Of a stretch of 64,000 nt of DNA, positions 53,031-61,854 are shown in pieces; within the stretch, counting starts at the first letter, position 1, and each line of letters begins with the position of its first letter. Location of the stretch: positions 4,882,001-4,946,000 of the forward strand of contig NC_010505.1 of NCBI RefSeq assembly GCF_000019725.1. Direction: 5' to 3'. The notes under the pieces are model-generated. The model had not been told where the DNA came from and searched no databases. It saw nothing but the letters and a program-made list of their open reading frames with translations. The stretch comes from Methylobacterium radiotolerans JCM 2831. Lineage in GTDB: Bacteria > Pseudomonadota > Alphaproteobacteria > Rhizobiales > Beijerinckiaceae. A program made the translations under genes and the position numbers.

Positions 53031-53449
53031 CGCCCGGCGGCTTTCAGGACCACCCGGCCGTCCGCCTCCCGGACGACGCTGCGGTAGAAGCAGTCGCGCC
53101 GGCCGGTGTGGCAGCAGCCGCCGTCGCCGCCGACCTCGACGCGGATCAGCAGGGCGTCCTGGTCGCAGTCGACCCGCATCTCGACGATGCGCTGGATCTG
53201 GCCGCTGGTCGCCCCCTTGTGCCAGAGTTCCCGGCGCGAGCGCGACCAGTACCACGCCTCGCCGGTCTCGAGGGTGCGCGCCAGCGATTCGGCGTTCATG
53301 TGGGCGAGCATCAGCACCTGCCCGTCCCGCGCGTCCACCGCGATGCAGGCGACGAGGCCGTCGCGGTCGAAGCGCGGCGTGAGGGCCGCGCCCTCCTCGA
53401 CCTCGGCGCGGGTGCCGGGGGGATCGAAGGCGATGTCGCGCGCGGTCAT
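53027..53449 (-). CDS. hisI: Phosphoribosyl-AMP cyclohydrolase
   Basis: Zinc enzyme of histidine biosynthesis (third step), 140 aa, with no HisE fusion, as in other alphaproteobacteria. [20 protein letters not shown] near 33-52, [20 protein letters not shown] near 66-85, [10 protein letters not shown] near 93 and the zinc cysteines in [14 protein letters not shown] near 109-122 are all present. ATG 53449 was chosen. It overlaps the patatin gene, and the folE gene lies 30 bp upstream on the same strand, so folE-hisI-patatin may be one transcript. Confidence 0.94.
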   Translation of the reverse strand: MTARDIAFDPPGTRAEVEEGAALTPRFDRDGLVACIAVDARDGQVLMLAHMNAESLARTLETGEAWYWSRSRRELWHKGATSGQIQRIVEMRVDCDQDALLIRVEVGGDGGCCHTGRRDCFYRSVVREADGRVVLKAAGR

Positions 53450-53478
53450 GGCAGGGTGATCCGGCTCGCTCGTCGGAG

Positions 53479-54237
53479 CTACTTGGCGCCGCCGCGCACC
53501 AGGGTCAGGAAGCGGACCTGCTCGTTGGCGTTGTCCTTGAAGACGCCGCGGAACTGGCTCGTGATGGTCGAGACGCCGGCCTTCTGGACGCCGCGCATCG
53601 CCATGCAGAGATGCTCGGCCTCCACCATCACGGCGACGCCGCGGGGCTTGAGGATGCTCTCGATCACGTCGGCGATCTGGGCGGTCATGGTCTCCTGCGT
53701 CTGCAGGCGGCGGGCGAAGGTGTCGACCACGCGGGCGAGCTTCGACAGGCCGACCACGCCCCGGGTCGGATAGTAGGCGATGTGGGCGAGCCCCATGAAC
53801 GGCACCATGTGGTGCTCGCAGTGGGAGTGGAACGGGATGTCGCGCACCAGCACGATGTCCGAGTAGCCCTCGACCTCCTCGAAGACGCGCTCCAGCAACT
53901 TCTCGGCGTCGACCGCGTAGCCGCCGAACAGCTGCTCGTAGGCCTTGGTGACCCGGGCCGGGGTGTCGAGCAGACCCTCGCGGGTCGGGTCGTCGCCGGC
54001 CCAGCGCAGGAGGGTGCGGACGGCGGCCTCGGCCTCGGCGCGGCTCGGGCGGCCGGTCTCGATCCCGTCCGGGACGCGGGTCGCGGAGGTCGGCTCGGGC
54101 GCCACCTCGACGGGCCGCCCGTCATCGGCGGGCCGATTGTCATTGCGCATGCCGTTCAGACCTTGCCCGTCGATCCCGTTCCGGTCGAAACCCTGGCCGT
54201 CACCCTGGTAGGACAAGGATTTGAGCGCGGCATCCAT
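53479..54237 (-). CDS. folE: GTP cyclohydrolase I
   Basis: First enzyme of tetrahydrofolate (and in methylotrophs also methanopterin-related) pterin synthesis, 252 aa. Zinc and active-site residues are in [14 protein letters not shown] (C140, H142, H143) and C211 in [31 protein letters not shown] is the GTP-binding part. The N-terminal 60 residues are variable and rich in Gly/Asn/Asp. ATG 54237 follows GGAGATGCC. Upstream ATG codons at 54270 and 54297 are in frame but have no ribosome site. Confidence 0.93.
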   Translation of the reverse strand: MDAALKSLSYQGDGQGFDRNGIDGQGLNGMRNDNRPADDGRPVEVAPEPTSATRVPDGIETGRPSRAEAEAAVRTLLRWAGDDPTREGLLDTPARVTKAYEQLFGGYAVDAEKLLERVFEEVEGYSDIVLVRDIPFHSHCEHHMVPFMGLAHIAYYPTRGVVGLSKLARVVDTFARRLQTQETMTAQIADVIESILKPRGVAVMVEAEHLCMAMRGVQKAGVSTITSQFRGVFKDNANEQVRFLTLVRGGAK

Positions 54238-54537
54238 GGCATCTCCGGCCCGCGCGATGCGGGATTTCATCGGGGTGCTGTCGGGCTTGGCGTACATCGT
54301 CGGATCGCGTCGGGCGTTCGAGGGAAGATCCCGGGCTCGAAAAGGTTTCAAGCCGGCGCCCCGGGATGGACGAAAGGCCGTGGGAACCACCGTGGCCGTG
54401 GGCGCGACCCTGGTCGACGGCCCGCCTCCTCGCGAAGCGGCCGCATCGCGCCTATATCATCGTTCGCGGGGCAACGCGCAATGCGCGTCGCACGCGGCAG
54501 AGTCCCGATGGACATTGTGCCTCCGGCCGAGGACCCG

Positions 54538-54981
54538 ATGCTCGACGACATCTACAACCGCCGTATCCTGGAACTCGCCGCCGACATCCCCCGGCTCGGC
54601 CGGCTCGAGAACCCGGACGCGACCGCCACGGCCCATTCCCGCCTGTGCGGCTCGACCGTGACGGTCGACCTCGTCCTGGGCGAGGACGGCCGGGTCGCGG
54701 ATTTCGCCCAGGAGGTCCGGGCCTGCGCCCTCGGGCAGGCCTCCTCGTCGCTGATGGGTCGGCACGTGGTCGGCGCCAGCGCGGAGGAGCTGCGCGGCGT
54801 CCGCGAGACCATGCGGTCCATGCTCAAGGAGAACGGTCCGGCGCCCGACGGCGCGTGGTCCGACCTCGCGGTGCTCGAGCCGGTGCGGGACTTCAAGGCG
54901 CGCCACGCCTCGACGCTCCTGACCTTCGACGCGGTGGTGGACGCCCTCGACCAGATCGCCGCCAAGCGGCAGGCCGCCTGA
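54538..54981 (+). CDS. Iron-sulfur cluster assembly scaffold (IscU/NifU N-terminal family)
   Basis: 147-aa scaffold-like protein. LDDIYNRRILELAADIPRLG at 2-21 and the ligand cysteines C37 in RLCGSTV and C63 in RACALGQASSS match the NifU/IscU N-terminal fold. The third conserved cysteine is replaced: the segment reads FKARHASTLLTF. This variant, lacking one ligand, is common in alphaproteobacteria and its role is not settled. ATG 54538 follows GAGGACCCG; ATG 54508 is possible. It is followed 4 bp later by yidD. Confidence 0.82.
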   Translation: MLDDIYNRRILELAADIPRLGRLENPDATATAHSRLCGSTVTVDLVLGEDGRVADFAQEVRACALGQASSSLMGRHVVGASAEELRGVRETMRSMLKENGPAPDGAWSDLAVLEPVRDFKARHASTLLTFDAVVDALDQIAAKRQAA

Positions 54982-54985
54982 CGGG

Positions 54986-55318
54986 ATGGTCCGGCGCGCC
55001 GCCCACTGGGCGATCCGCGGCTACCAGCTGACGCTGTCGGGCCTGGTCGGCCGCCAGTGCCGCCACTGGCCGAGCTGCTCCGAGTACACCGACACGGCCA
55101 TTGCCCGGCACGGGCTCTGGCCCGGCGGCTGGATGGGATTCGCCCGGATCTGCCGCTGCGGGCCGTTCGGCACGCACGGCATCGACCTCGTGCCGGAGCG
55201 CCTGCCCGCGGGAGCGGCGTGGTATCGTCCCTGGACCTACGGCCGCTGGCGCGGCGTCGAGGCGCCGCCGTCGCCCTTCGCCTGCGAGGCGGTGGGGCAG
55301 GAGGCCGACATCCGCTAG
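54986..55318 (+). CDS. yidD: Membrane protein insertion efficiency factor YidD
   Basis: Small (110 aa) peripheral membrane protein that helps YidC insert membrane proteins. Family signature: RGYQLTLSGLVGRQCRHWPSCSEY at 11-34 with conserved cysteines in HWPSCSEY, and the segment HGLWPGGWMGFARICRCGPFG. The C terminus (after 85) is longer than usual. In most alphaproteobacteria yidD lies near the ribonuclease P and yidC genes; here it follows an Fe-S scaffold gene with a 4-bp gap and is likely co-transcribed with it. Confidence 0.92.
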   Translation: MVRRAAHWAIRGYQLTLSGLVGRQCRHWPSCSEYTDTAIARHGLWPGGWMGFARICRCGPFGTHGIDLVPERLPAGAAWYRPWTYGRWRGVEAPPSPFACEAVGQEADIR

Positions 55319-55334
55319 GCCGATGTTCCTGGTT

Positions 55335-55350
55335 TGTTTCACGTGAAACA
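55335..55350. other. parS: parS centromere-like site
   Basis: The 16-bp perfect palindrome TGTTTCACGTGAAACA matches the chromosomal ParB-binding consensus exactly. It lies just after yidD, outside any supported gene. Single parS sites of this form bind ParB, which spreads and recruits ParA for chromosome segregation. In other alphaproteobacteria such sites mark the origin-proximal region; parA and parB themselves are not in this window. Confidence 0.8.
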
Positions 55351-55468
55351 CGCCCGCCGAGCCCGTGGCCCGGGACGACCGGCTCGCGTTCCACGGAGGC
55401 CGGCTCCGGCGATGATCGCGACCGCCGCGGCACCTCGGGACGGGGGCGCGGATCGCCGCCCCCGTCAT

Positions 55469-55493
55469 CCGCCGAGTCTCACGCCGCCGAGTC

Positions 55494-55498
<5 letters not shown>
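55469..55498. repeat. 15-bp exact tandem duplication at the pdxA stop
   Basis: CCGCCGAGTCTCACG occurs twice in direct tandem (55469-55483, 55484-55498). It spans the stop codon of the PdxA2-like gene. Since the unit is a multiple of three, the copy also carries an in-frame stop, so the protein is not changed. Confidence 0.85.
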
Positions 55499-56515
<1,017 letters not shown>

Positions 56516-56519
<4 letters not shown>

Positions 56520-57631
56520 GGGGCGCTCCTGTCGTGCGGGAAGCCGTTCTGGTGGAGGAGGTCGCGCCAGACGCCCTCTGTTCCGAAGGCGCCGGACTTC
56601 GACACGACCGGCAGCCCGTCCCAGCGGCCGCCCCGCAGGGTCGAGCGGGGCAGGCCGGGCGCGATCTGCCCGGTGACGTCGAGGCGCGCGACGGCGAGGG
56701 CGAGGCAGAGCGCCTTCAGGGTCTCGCCGCCGGCGACCAGCAGCGTACCGGGCCGCGGGATGCGGTCGATCACGCCCGCGAAGGTCGCGGCGATATGCGC
56801 CGCGGCGTCCTCCCGGGCGGTGCCGGCGGGCAGCGCGAGGCTCGCCAAGACAACGCCGTCCCGGTCGAGGCGCGCGGCCACAGCGCCGGCATGGTCGGGA
56901 TCGTCCGCCGACAGGACGAGGTGGTGGGTGCCGCAGGCCGCGAGCTGCGCCGCGGTCTCGGGCCGGTCGGAGCCGAACAGCCCGAGCACGGGACCGGCCA
57001 GCCGGGCGTCGCCCGGCGGCGCCGCGCCCCGCGCCAGGGCGGCGGCGAGGCCGCCGCTGCCGCACCAGAGCACCGGGCCGCCGCCACCGAGACCCGCCAC
57101 CCGGGCGAGATCGGCGTCGCTCGCCGCGTCGTAGACGGCGACGCCCGCCACGGGGCCGTCGGCCGGGTCGACCCGACGCGCCGGCAGCCCGACCGCCCGC
57201 AGGGCCTCGGCGATGTCGCCCGAGACCGGCTCGAAGCCCGCGCCGCGCCGGGCGAGCTGCCGCCCGCCCGCCGTGCGGCGTCCCTGGTACGGGAAGGCCG
57301 GCGCCACGACGCAGCGCTCCCAGGTCCCGGTCCGCAGCACCGCCGCGAGTTCCGCCGCCCAGGGGCCGCGCAGGAGGCTGTCGACCTTCTTGAAGGCGAT
57401 GCCGGCTCCGTCCAGCCGGGGCGCGAGGGCGCCGACGATCCGCCCGGCGGCCTCCGCCGACAGTTCCCGCGTGCCGGAATCGATCGCCAGGCACCCGCGC
57501 GAGCCCCCGGCGGCCTCCGCGGCCAGGATCTCGGGCCACGCCACAGGGATCGACCCGCACAGGCCGGTGAAGCCCGCGGCCGTGTCGAGGGTGCCGGTGA
57601 GATCGTCGGCGATGAGGCGCAGGCGGGTCAT
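56516..57631 (-). CDS. Four-carbon acid-sugar kinase (DUF1537, DtnK/OtnK-like)
   Basis: Cytoplasmic kinase (371 aa) that phosphorylates D-threonate, D-erythronate or a related acid sugar. RLRLIADDLTGTLDTAAGF at the N terminus is the substrate site; FKKVDSLLRGPWAAEL near 80-95 is also family typical. The C-terminal nucleotide domain holds LLVAGGETLKALCLA and VVSKSGAFG near 345-353. ATG 57631. It is the first gene of the pair with the PdxA2-like gene; a GntR regulator and a permease lie on either side, as in known threonate/erythronate loci. Confidence 0.87.
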
Positions 57632-57690
57632 GTCGGGCGGATCATGGCGGGAGCCTCGCCGGCCGCGCCGCCCGGCCGAGCGCGGCTCGC

Positions 57691-57707
57691 GTCCTTGTTG
57701 TCAGGTT
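57691..57707 (-). promoter_or_regulatory. Candidate GntR operator upstream of the kinase gene
   Basis: CCTTGTTGTCAGGTTGT, 60 bp upstream of the kinase ATG, resembles CTTGTC elements found upstream of the permease gene. FadR-type GntR proteins bind TNGTNNNACNA-like sites. Low confidence. Confidence 0.35.
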
Positions 57708-57740
57708 GTCGCGAGGCATACAGACCGGCCGGCGCGGCGG

Positions 57741-58565
57741 TCAAGCGGGCGGCGCGGCGGCGCCGGCCTCCGCGGGCCGTCCGAGCGAGAGATCGAGGAG
57801 CCGCCCCTCGAACAGCCGGTCGCGGGACCCGGCGATATGGGCGGCCATGCGGCTGCGGGCGCCCGCGCCGTCGCGGCCCTCGATCGCCGCGAAGATCCCG
57901 CGATGCTCCTCCAGCACGCCGCGCAGGCCGGAGCGCGGGCCCTGCAGGGCGAGGCCGTGGATCGTCATGCCCACGGCGATGTGGGATTGCAGCGCCTCCA
58001 GGCAGGCCGCGTAGTAGTGGTTGTTCGACGCCGCCGCGATCGCGTGGTGGAAGGCGAAATCGGCGTCCGCCCGGTGCTGCTCCTGCCGGGTCGCGACCGC
58101 CAGCCGATCGAGGGCCGCCGCGATCCGGTCGAGGGCCGCCGCGTCGTGGCGCAGCGCCGCGTGGTAGGCCGCCTCCGGCTCGAGGGTGAGGCGGAACTCG
58201 TAGCAGCGCTGGATGTCGGCGACGCTCTCCACGGGGGCGAAGCCCAGGGCCGGGCGCACCGGCCGCGCCCGCACGAAGCTGCCGGCCCCCTGCCGCGAGA
58301 CGATCGCGCCCTCCCGGCGCAGCCGGTCGAGGGCGGCCCGCACCACCGGCCGCGAGACCTGGAAGCGTCCCGCGAGGTCGTGCTCGCTCGGGAGCCGCGC
58401 GTCGGGCCCGTAGGTGCCGTTCGCGATGCCGGTGCGGATCGCCTGATAGAGGCCGTCGGCCAGGGAGGCGGGCCGTGCCGGCTCCGCGCCGCGGAGCGCC
58501 CGCTGCCCGGGCGCCTCCGCCGGGTCAGGGGAGCCGGACAGGGAAGGGGACATCGCTGACGACAT
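57741..58565 (-). CDS. GntR-family (FadR-type) transcriptional regulator
   Basis: Regulator of 274 aa. A GntR winged helix-turn-helix spans about 37-100 ([38 protein letters not shown]). The FCD effector-binding domain follows ([23 protein letters not shown], [26 protein letters not shown]), with metal-ligand histidines near HHAIAAASN. It probably senses the four-carbon acid sugar or its product and represses the kinase-dehydrogenase genes and the permease gene. ATG 58565 was chosen; ATG 58553 is possible. The N-terminal 30 residues are disordered. Confidence 0.85.
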   Translation of the reverse strand: MSSAMSPSLSGSPDPAEAPGQRALRGAEPARPASLADGLYQAIRTGIANGTYGPDARLPSEHDLAGRFQVSRPVVRAALDRLRREGAIVSRQGAGSFVRARPVRPALGFAPVESVADIQRCYEFRLTLEPEAAYHAALRHDAAALDRIAAALDRLAVATRQEQHRADADFAFHHAIAAASNNHYYAACLEALQSHIAVGMTIHGLALQGPRSGLRGVLEEHRGIFAAIEGRDGAGARSRMAAHIAGSRDRLFEGRLLDLSLGRPAEAGAAAPPA

Positions 58566-58622
58566 CCGGGGACGCCTCCGTGGATCGAGCCGATCCGCGC
58601 CGAGTCAGCGTTGCGCCGGCGG

Positions 58623-58680
58623 ACTTGTCAACATTTGTGCTGATCCGGGCCCCAGTTGCGCCGACTTGTCGAAAGGTTGT
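58623..58680 (+). promoter_or_regulatory. Two direct CTTGTC elements upstream of the permease gene
   Basis: ACTTGTCAACATTTGT (58623-58638) and ACTTGTCGAAAGGTTGT (58664-58680) are direct repeats 41 bp apart, four helical turns. A related sequence lies upstream of the kinase gene. They are candidate operators of the neighbouring GntR protein. Confidence 0.4.
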
Positions 58681-58746
58681 AGCAGCCCGCCCGGGGGGAA
58701 GAGTGGGTGCCAGGGCCCGGGCAGGGCGGCACCGGAAGGGCGACCT

Positions 58747-59751
58747 ATGCAGATACCCATCAAGCGCTCCCTGGAGCGCGTGCCCGGCGGCCTGATGGTC
58801 ATGCCGCTGTTCCTCGGCGCGATCCTCCACACGCTCTTCCCGAACACCGCGACCTTCTTCGGCTCGTTCACCGGCGCGCTGTTCAACGGCGCGCTGCCGA
58901 TCCTGGCGGTGTTCTTCGTCTGCATGGGCGCGGGCATCGATTTCCGCGCCACCCCGGCGATCGCCCGCAAGGGCGGCGTCCTGCTGGCCGCCAAGGTCGG
59001 CATCGCGGCGATCATGGGCGTGGTGTTCGGCCAGCTCCTCGGCGAGGCGCCGGTGGTGGGCGGGGCTTTCGCGGGGATCTCGACGCTGGCGATCGTCGCC
59101 GCCATGAACGACACCAACGGCGGTCTCTACCTCGCGCTGATGGGGCAGTTCGGCCGCCCGAAGGATGCCGGCGCCTACGCGATCATGAGCCTCGAATCCG
59201 GGCCGTTCCTCACCATGGTGACCCTCGGGCTGGCGGGTCTGTCGGCCTTCCCGTGGCCGACGCTGGTGGGCAGCATCCTGCCGCTGCTGATCGGGATGAT
59301 CCTCGGCAACCTCGACCGCGACATGCGCGCTTTCCTGTCGGGGGCGGCGCCGGTGATGATCCCGTTCTTCGCCTTCGCCCTCGGCTTCGGACTCGACCTC
59401 GCCAAGATCTGGCAGGCGGGCCTCCTCGGCATCGGTCTCGGCGTGGCGGTGGTGGCGATCACCGGGGCGGCCCTGTTCGTCGCCGACCGGCTCACCGGGG
59501 GCAACGGCGTGGCGGGCGTCGCGGCCGCCTCGACGGCGGGCAACGCCGCCGCCGTGCCGGCGATCATCGCCGCCGCCAACCCGGCCTACAGGGAGGCCGC
59601 CGGTCCCGCCACCGTGCTGGTGGCGGCGAGCGTGGTGGTCACGGCGCTGCTGGTGCCGCTGCTGACCGCCTTCGTGGCGGCGCGGGTCCGCCCGGACGCG
59701 GCCGAAGCGGATCCGGCGCCGGTCCCGAGCCCCGCGCCGACCGCACCCTGA
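58747..59751 (+). CDS. 2-keto-3-deoxygluconate permease-like acid-sugar transporter
   Basis: Ten-helix KdgT-family proton symporter (334 aa), which imports 2-keto-3-deoxygluconate or a related acid sugar. [23 protein letters not shown] near the start, [37 protein letters not shown] near 121-136, [14 protein letters not shown] and [12 protein letters not shown] are typical. It is divergent from the GntR gene, with CTTGTC elements between. The substrate is probably the same acid sugar as that of the kinase (threonate or erythronate), inferred from context. ATG 58747. Confidence 0.85.
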   Translation: MQIPIKRSLERVPGGLMVMPLFLGAILHTLFPNTATFFGSFTGALFNGALPILAVFFVCMGAGIDFRATPAIARKGGVLLAAKVGIAAIMGVVFGQLLGEAPVVGGAFAGISTLAIVAAMNDTNGGLYLALMGQFGRPKDAGAYAIMSLESGPFLTMVTLGLAGLSAFPWPTLVGSILPLLIGMILGNLDRDMRAFLSGAAPVMIPFFAFALGFGLDLAKIWQAGLLGIGLGVAVVAITGAALFVADRLTGGNGVAGVAAASTAGNAAAVPAIIAAANPAYREAAGPATVLVAASVVVTALLVPLLTAFVAARVRPDAAEADPAPVPSPAPTAP

Positions 59752-59873
59752 TCCGCCGCGCGCCCCGGCCGCCCGTCCCGCGCGACCGGCGGCAACCGAA
59801 GTCTCCGAGCCCGGTTGTCCCTCCAGGGCGCGCGGCACGGCCGCGCCTGACGGCGAACCGGAGCGGGCACAGC

Positions 59874-60044
59874 ATGTCGACCGAGGCCAGAGGCAAGACG
59901 CATATCGACATCTACGACCGCGCCACCCGCGAGGAGTGGGCGCAGCGTTTCGGCGTCAGCGAGGAGCGGCTGCGCAAGGCGGTGACGATGGTCGGGAGCC
60001 GGATCACCAGCGTCGCCGCCTATCTCGACAAGCCGGCCTCCTGA
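59874..60044 (+). CDS. DUF3606 family small protein
   Basis: 56-aa protein with the DUF3606 pattern IDIYDRATREEWAQRFGVSE, followed by LRKAVTMVGSRITSVAAYLD. Function unknown; it looks like a small DNA-binding or regulatory helix bundle, inferred. ATG 59874. The DUF2934 gene follows after 10 bp in the same direction, so they form a two-gene unit. Confidence 0.85.
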   Translation: MSTEARGKTHIDIYDRATREEWAQRFGVSEERLRKAVTMVGSRITSVAAYLDKPAS

Positions 60045-60054
60045 GGCCGGCGCC

Positions 60055-60378
60055 ATGGAAGTGCCCCCCGATTTCCGTCCGCCTCCGGATCACCCGATGG
60101 CGGGGACACAGGCGCCCGCGTCCGAGACCGGCACCGCGCCGGAACCCCCATCCGGGGTCGAGGCGTCGGCACCGCAGCCCCCGCCGCGGTCGCCCGACAC
60201 GATCACCTTCGAGCAGATCCGCGAGCGGGCCTACGAACTCTGGGAGCGCAACCACCGGCCCGAGGGCTTCGAGATCGAGTTCTGGCTGCTGGCCGAGCGG
60301 GAATTGCGCAAGGAGCGGGATCGCCAGAGGGCCGACGCGGCGCCGGCAGCTCCGGGATCCGAGCCGCCGCCGGGCTGA
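60055..60378 (+). CDS. DUF2934 family protein
   Basis: 107-aa protein. A proline-rich N-terminal half is followed by a DUF2934 helix pair (ITFEQIRERAYELWERNHRP...EIEFWLLAERELRKERDR). In rhizobia such proteins are common and of unknown function. ATG 60055 follows the DUF3606 stop. The proline-rich part is low complexity. Confidence 0.82.
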   Translation: MEVPPDFRPPPDHPMAGTQAPASETGTAPEPPSGVEASAPQPPPRSPDTITFEQIRERAYELWERNHRPEGFEIEFWLLAERELRKERDRQRADAAPAAPGSEPPPG

Positions 60379-60439
60379 CGGCGTCCGATCGTCTCCTGAG
60401 ACGGCCCCGGGTCGCGGCGGACCCGGGGCCGGCCGGCCT

Positions 60440-61684
60440 TCAGGCCTCGATCGCCGCCCGGGCTTCCTTCACCGCCGCCTCGAACGCCACAAACGCCGTG
60501 GTCGCCGAGTCCCAGGCCTGGCTGCGCACGTGGCGGACCAGGGCGGCCGCCTGCTCGCGGGCCTGCGCCAGGGGCGTCTCGATGGCGGCCGGCCGCGTCG
60601 CGTCGGCGGGGATCCCCTCCGGCGGCGTGTCGGTCGAGCGCATGCCGACCAGCGTCGCCGCGACGGCGCGCCGCCACGCGGCGCAATCCGCCGACAGGCG
60701 GATCACCCGCTGATCCGCGGTGGTTCCGGTCTGCCGGTCGAGCAGGGTGCGGCCGAGATCCTCGATCCGTCCGAGCTGCGCGAGGGCGTCGCCGATCTCC
60801 CGGCGCGCCTTGTCGGTCCCTTCCGCGATGCGGCCGACGTTCTGGGCGATGTCGCCGGTGGCCTGCATCTGCTGGCCGAGGATCTCCGAGGCCTCGCGCA
60901 TCTGCGCGGCGACGTTCGCGACGGCGCCGCTCTCGGCCTCGACGCGGGCATTGGCCCGCACCATCGCGGCCGCGCCGGCCTCGACGGCGTTGCGGCTGCG
61001 CGACACGGCCGCCTGCATCGCGGCCATCTCCTCGCGCAGGCCGCTGACCCGCGCCCGGATCTCGTCCGTCGCCTTCGCGGTCTGCGCCGACAGCGTCTTC
61101 ACCTCGGCGGCGACCACCGCGAAGCCGCGCCCGGCCTCGCCGGCCCGGGCCGCCTCGATCGTGGCGTTGAGCGCGAGCAGGTTGGTCTGGGCCGAGATCG
61201 CCGCGATCGTGCCGGCCATCTCCTCGATCCGCAGCGCGGCGGTCGAGAAGCTGTCGAGACGGCTGCCGATCTCCTCGGTGCCCTCCTCGATCCCGCGCAT
61301 GCCGTCGGTGGCCCGGTGCAGGTCGCCCACGCAGGTGGCGATGCCCGCCCGGGCGGTCTCGGCCATCTCGGCCGCCGACGAGGAGCGGGCCGCGATCTCA
61401 CCGGTGGTCGCGGCGAGTTCCTCGCTGGCGGCCGCGATGAGACGGGCCTGCTCGGCGGTGCCGGAGGCGTCGTGGGTCATCCAGCCGATCGAGGTGCCGG
61501 CATCGGACGCGGAGGCGGACAGGCGCGCCAGGAGGGTCAGCCATTCCCGGTCGACGGCCAGTTCCGCGACGGGATTCGGTGCCGTCTCGACCGGCGCGGC
61601 AACGGCCGTCTCGACCGGTGCGATCGCCGTCACCGGGGTTGCTAGCGCGTCAGGGGTCTGACGCTGCCGGCGCAAACTGAACAT
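60440..61684 (-). CDS. Soluble methyl-accepting chemotaxis-type receptor
   Basis: 414-aa chemoreceptor without any membrane helix. The N terminus is a 45-residue Ala/Pro/Val-rich tail. A helical signalling domain spans about 55-330, with the conserved hairpin tip [19 protein letters not shown] at 177-195, preceded by [14 protein letters not shown]. The C-terminal 80 residues ([18 protein letters not shown] and after) form an extra helical region of unknown role. It probably senses a cytoplasmic signal. ATG 61684. Monocistronic and divergent from nothing adjacent. Confidence 0.88.
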   Translation of the reverse strand: MFSLRRQRQTPDALATPVTAIAPVETAVAAPVETAPNPVAELAVDREWLTLLARLSASASDAGTSIGWMTHDASGTAEQARLIAAASEELAATTGEIAARSSSAAEMAETARAGIATCVGDLHRATDGMRGIEEGTEEIGSRLDSFSTAALRIEEMAGTIAAISAQTNLLALNATIEAARAGEAGRGFAVVAAEVKTLSAQTAKATDEIRARVSGLREEMAAMQAAVSRSRNAVEAGAAAMVRANARVEAESGAVANVAAQMREASEILGQQMQATGDIAQNVGRIAEGTDKARREIGDALAQLGRIEDLGRTLLDRQTGTTADQRVIRLSADCAAWRRAVAATLVGMRSTDTPPEGIPADATRPAAIETPLAQAREQAAALVRHVRSQAWDSATTAFVAFEAAVKEARAAIEA

Positions 61685-61854
61685 GCGGGCCTCTCCGACA
61701 TTCTAATCGGAGCGCATGGTCACACAGAACCTTCAACCAATGGTGAAGGATAGACTAGTCTCCCGGCAAGCGTTGCGGGGCATCCCTGCGGCGCAACAGC
61801 TTTTCTTCGAGAAGTTGCGCCCCCGGATAGCGCTCTATCGAGGGGCGCAATGCT

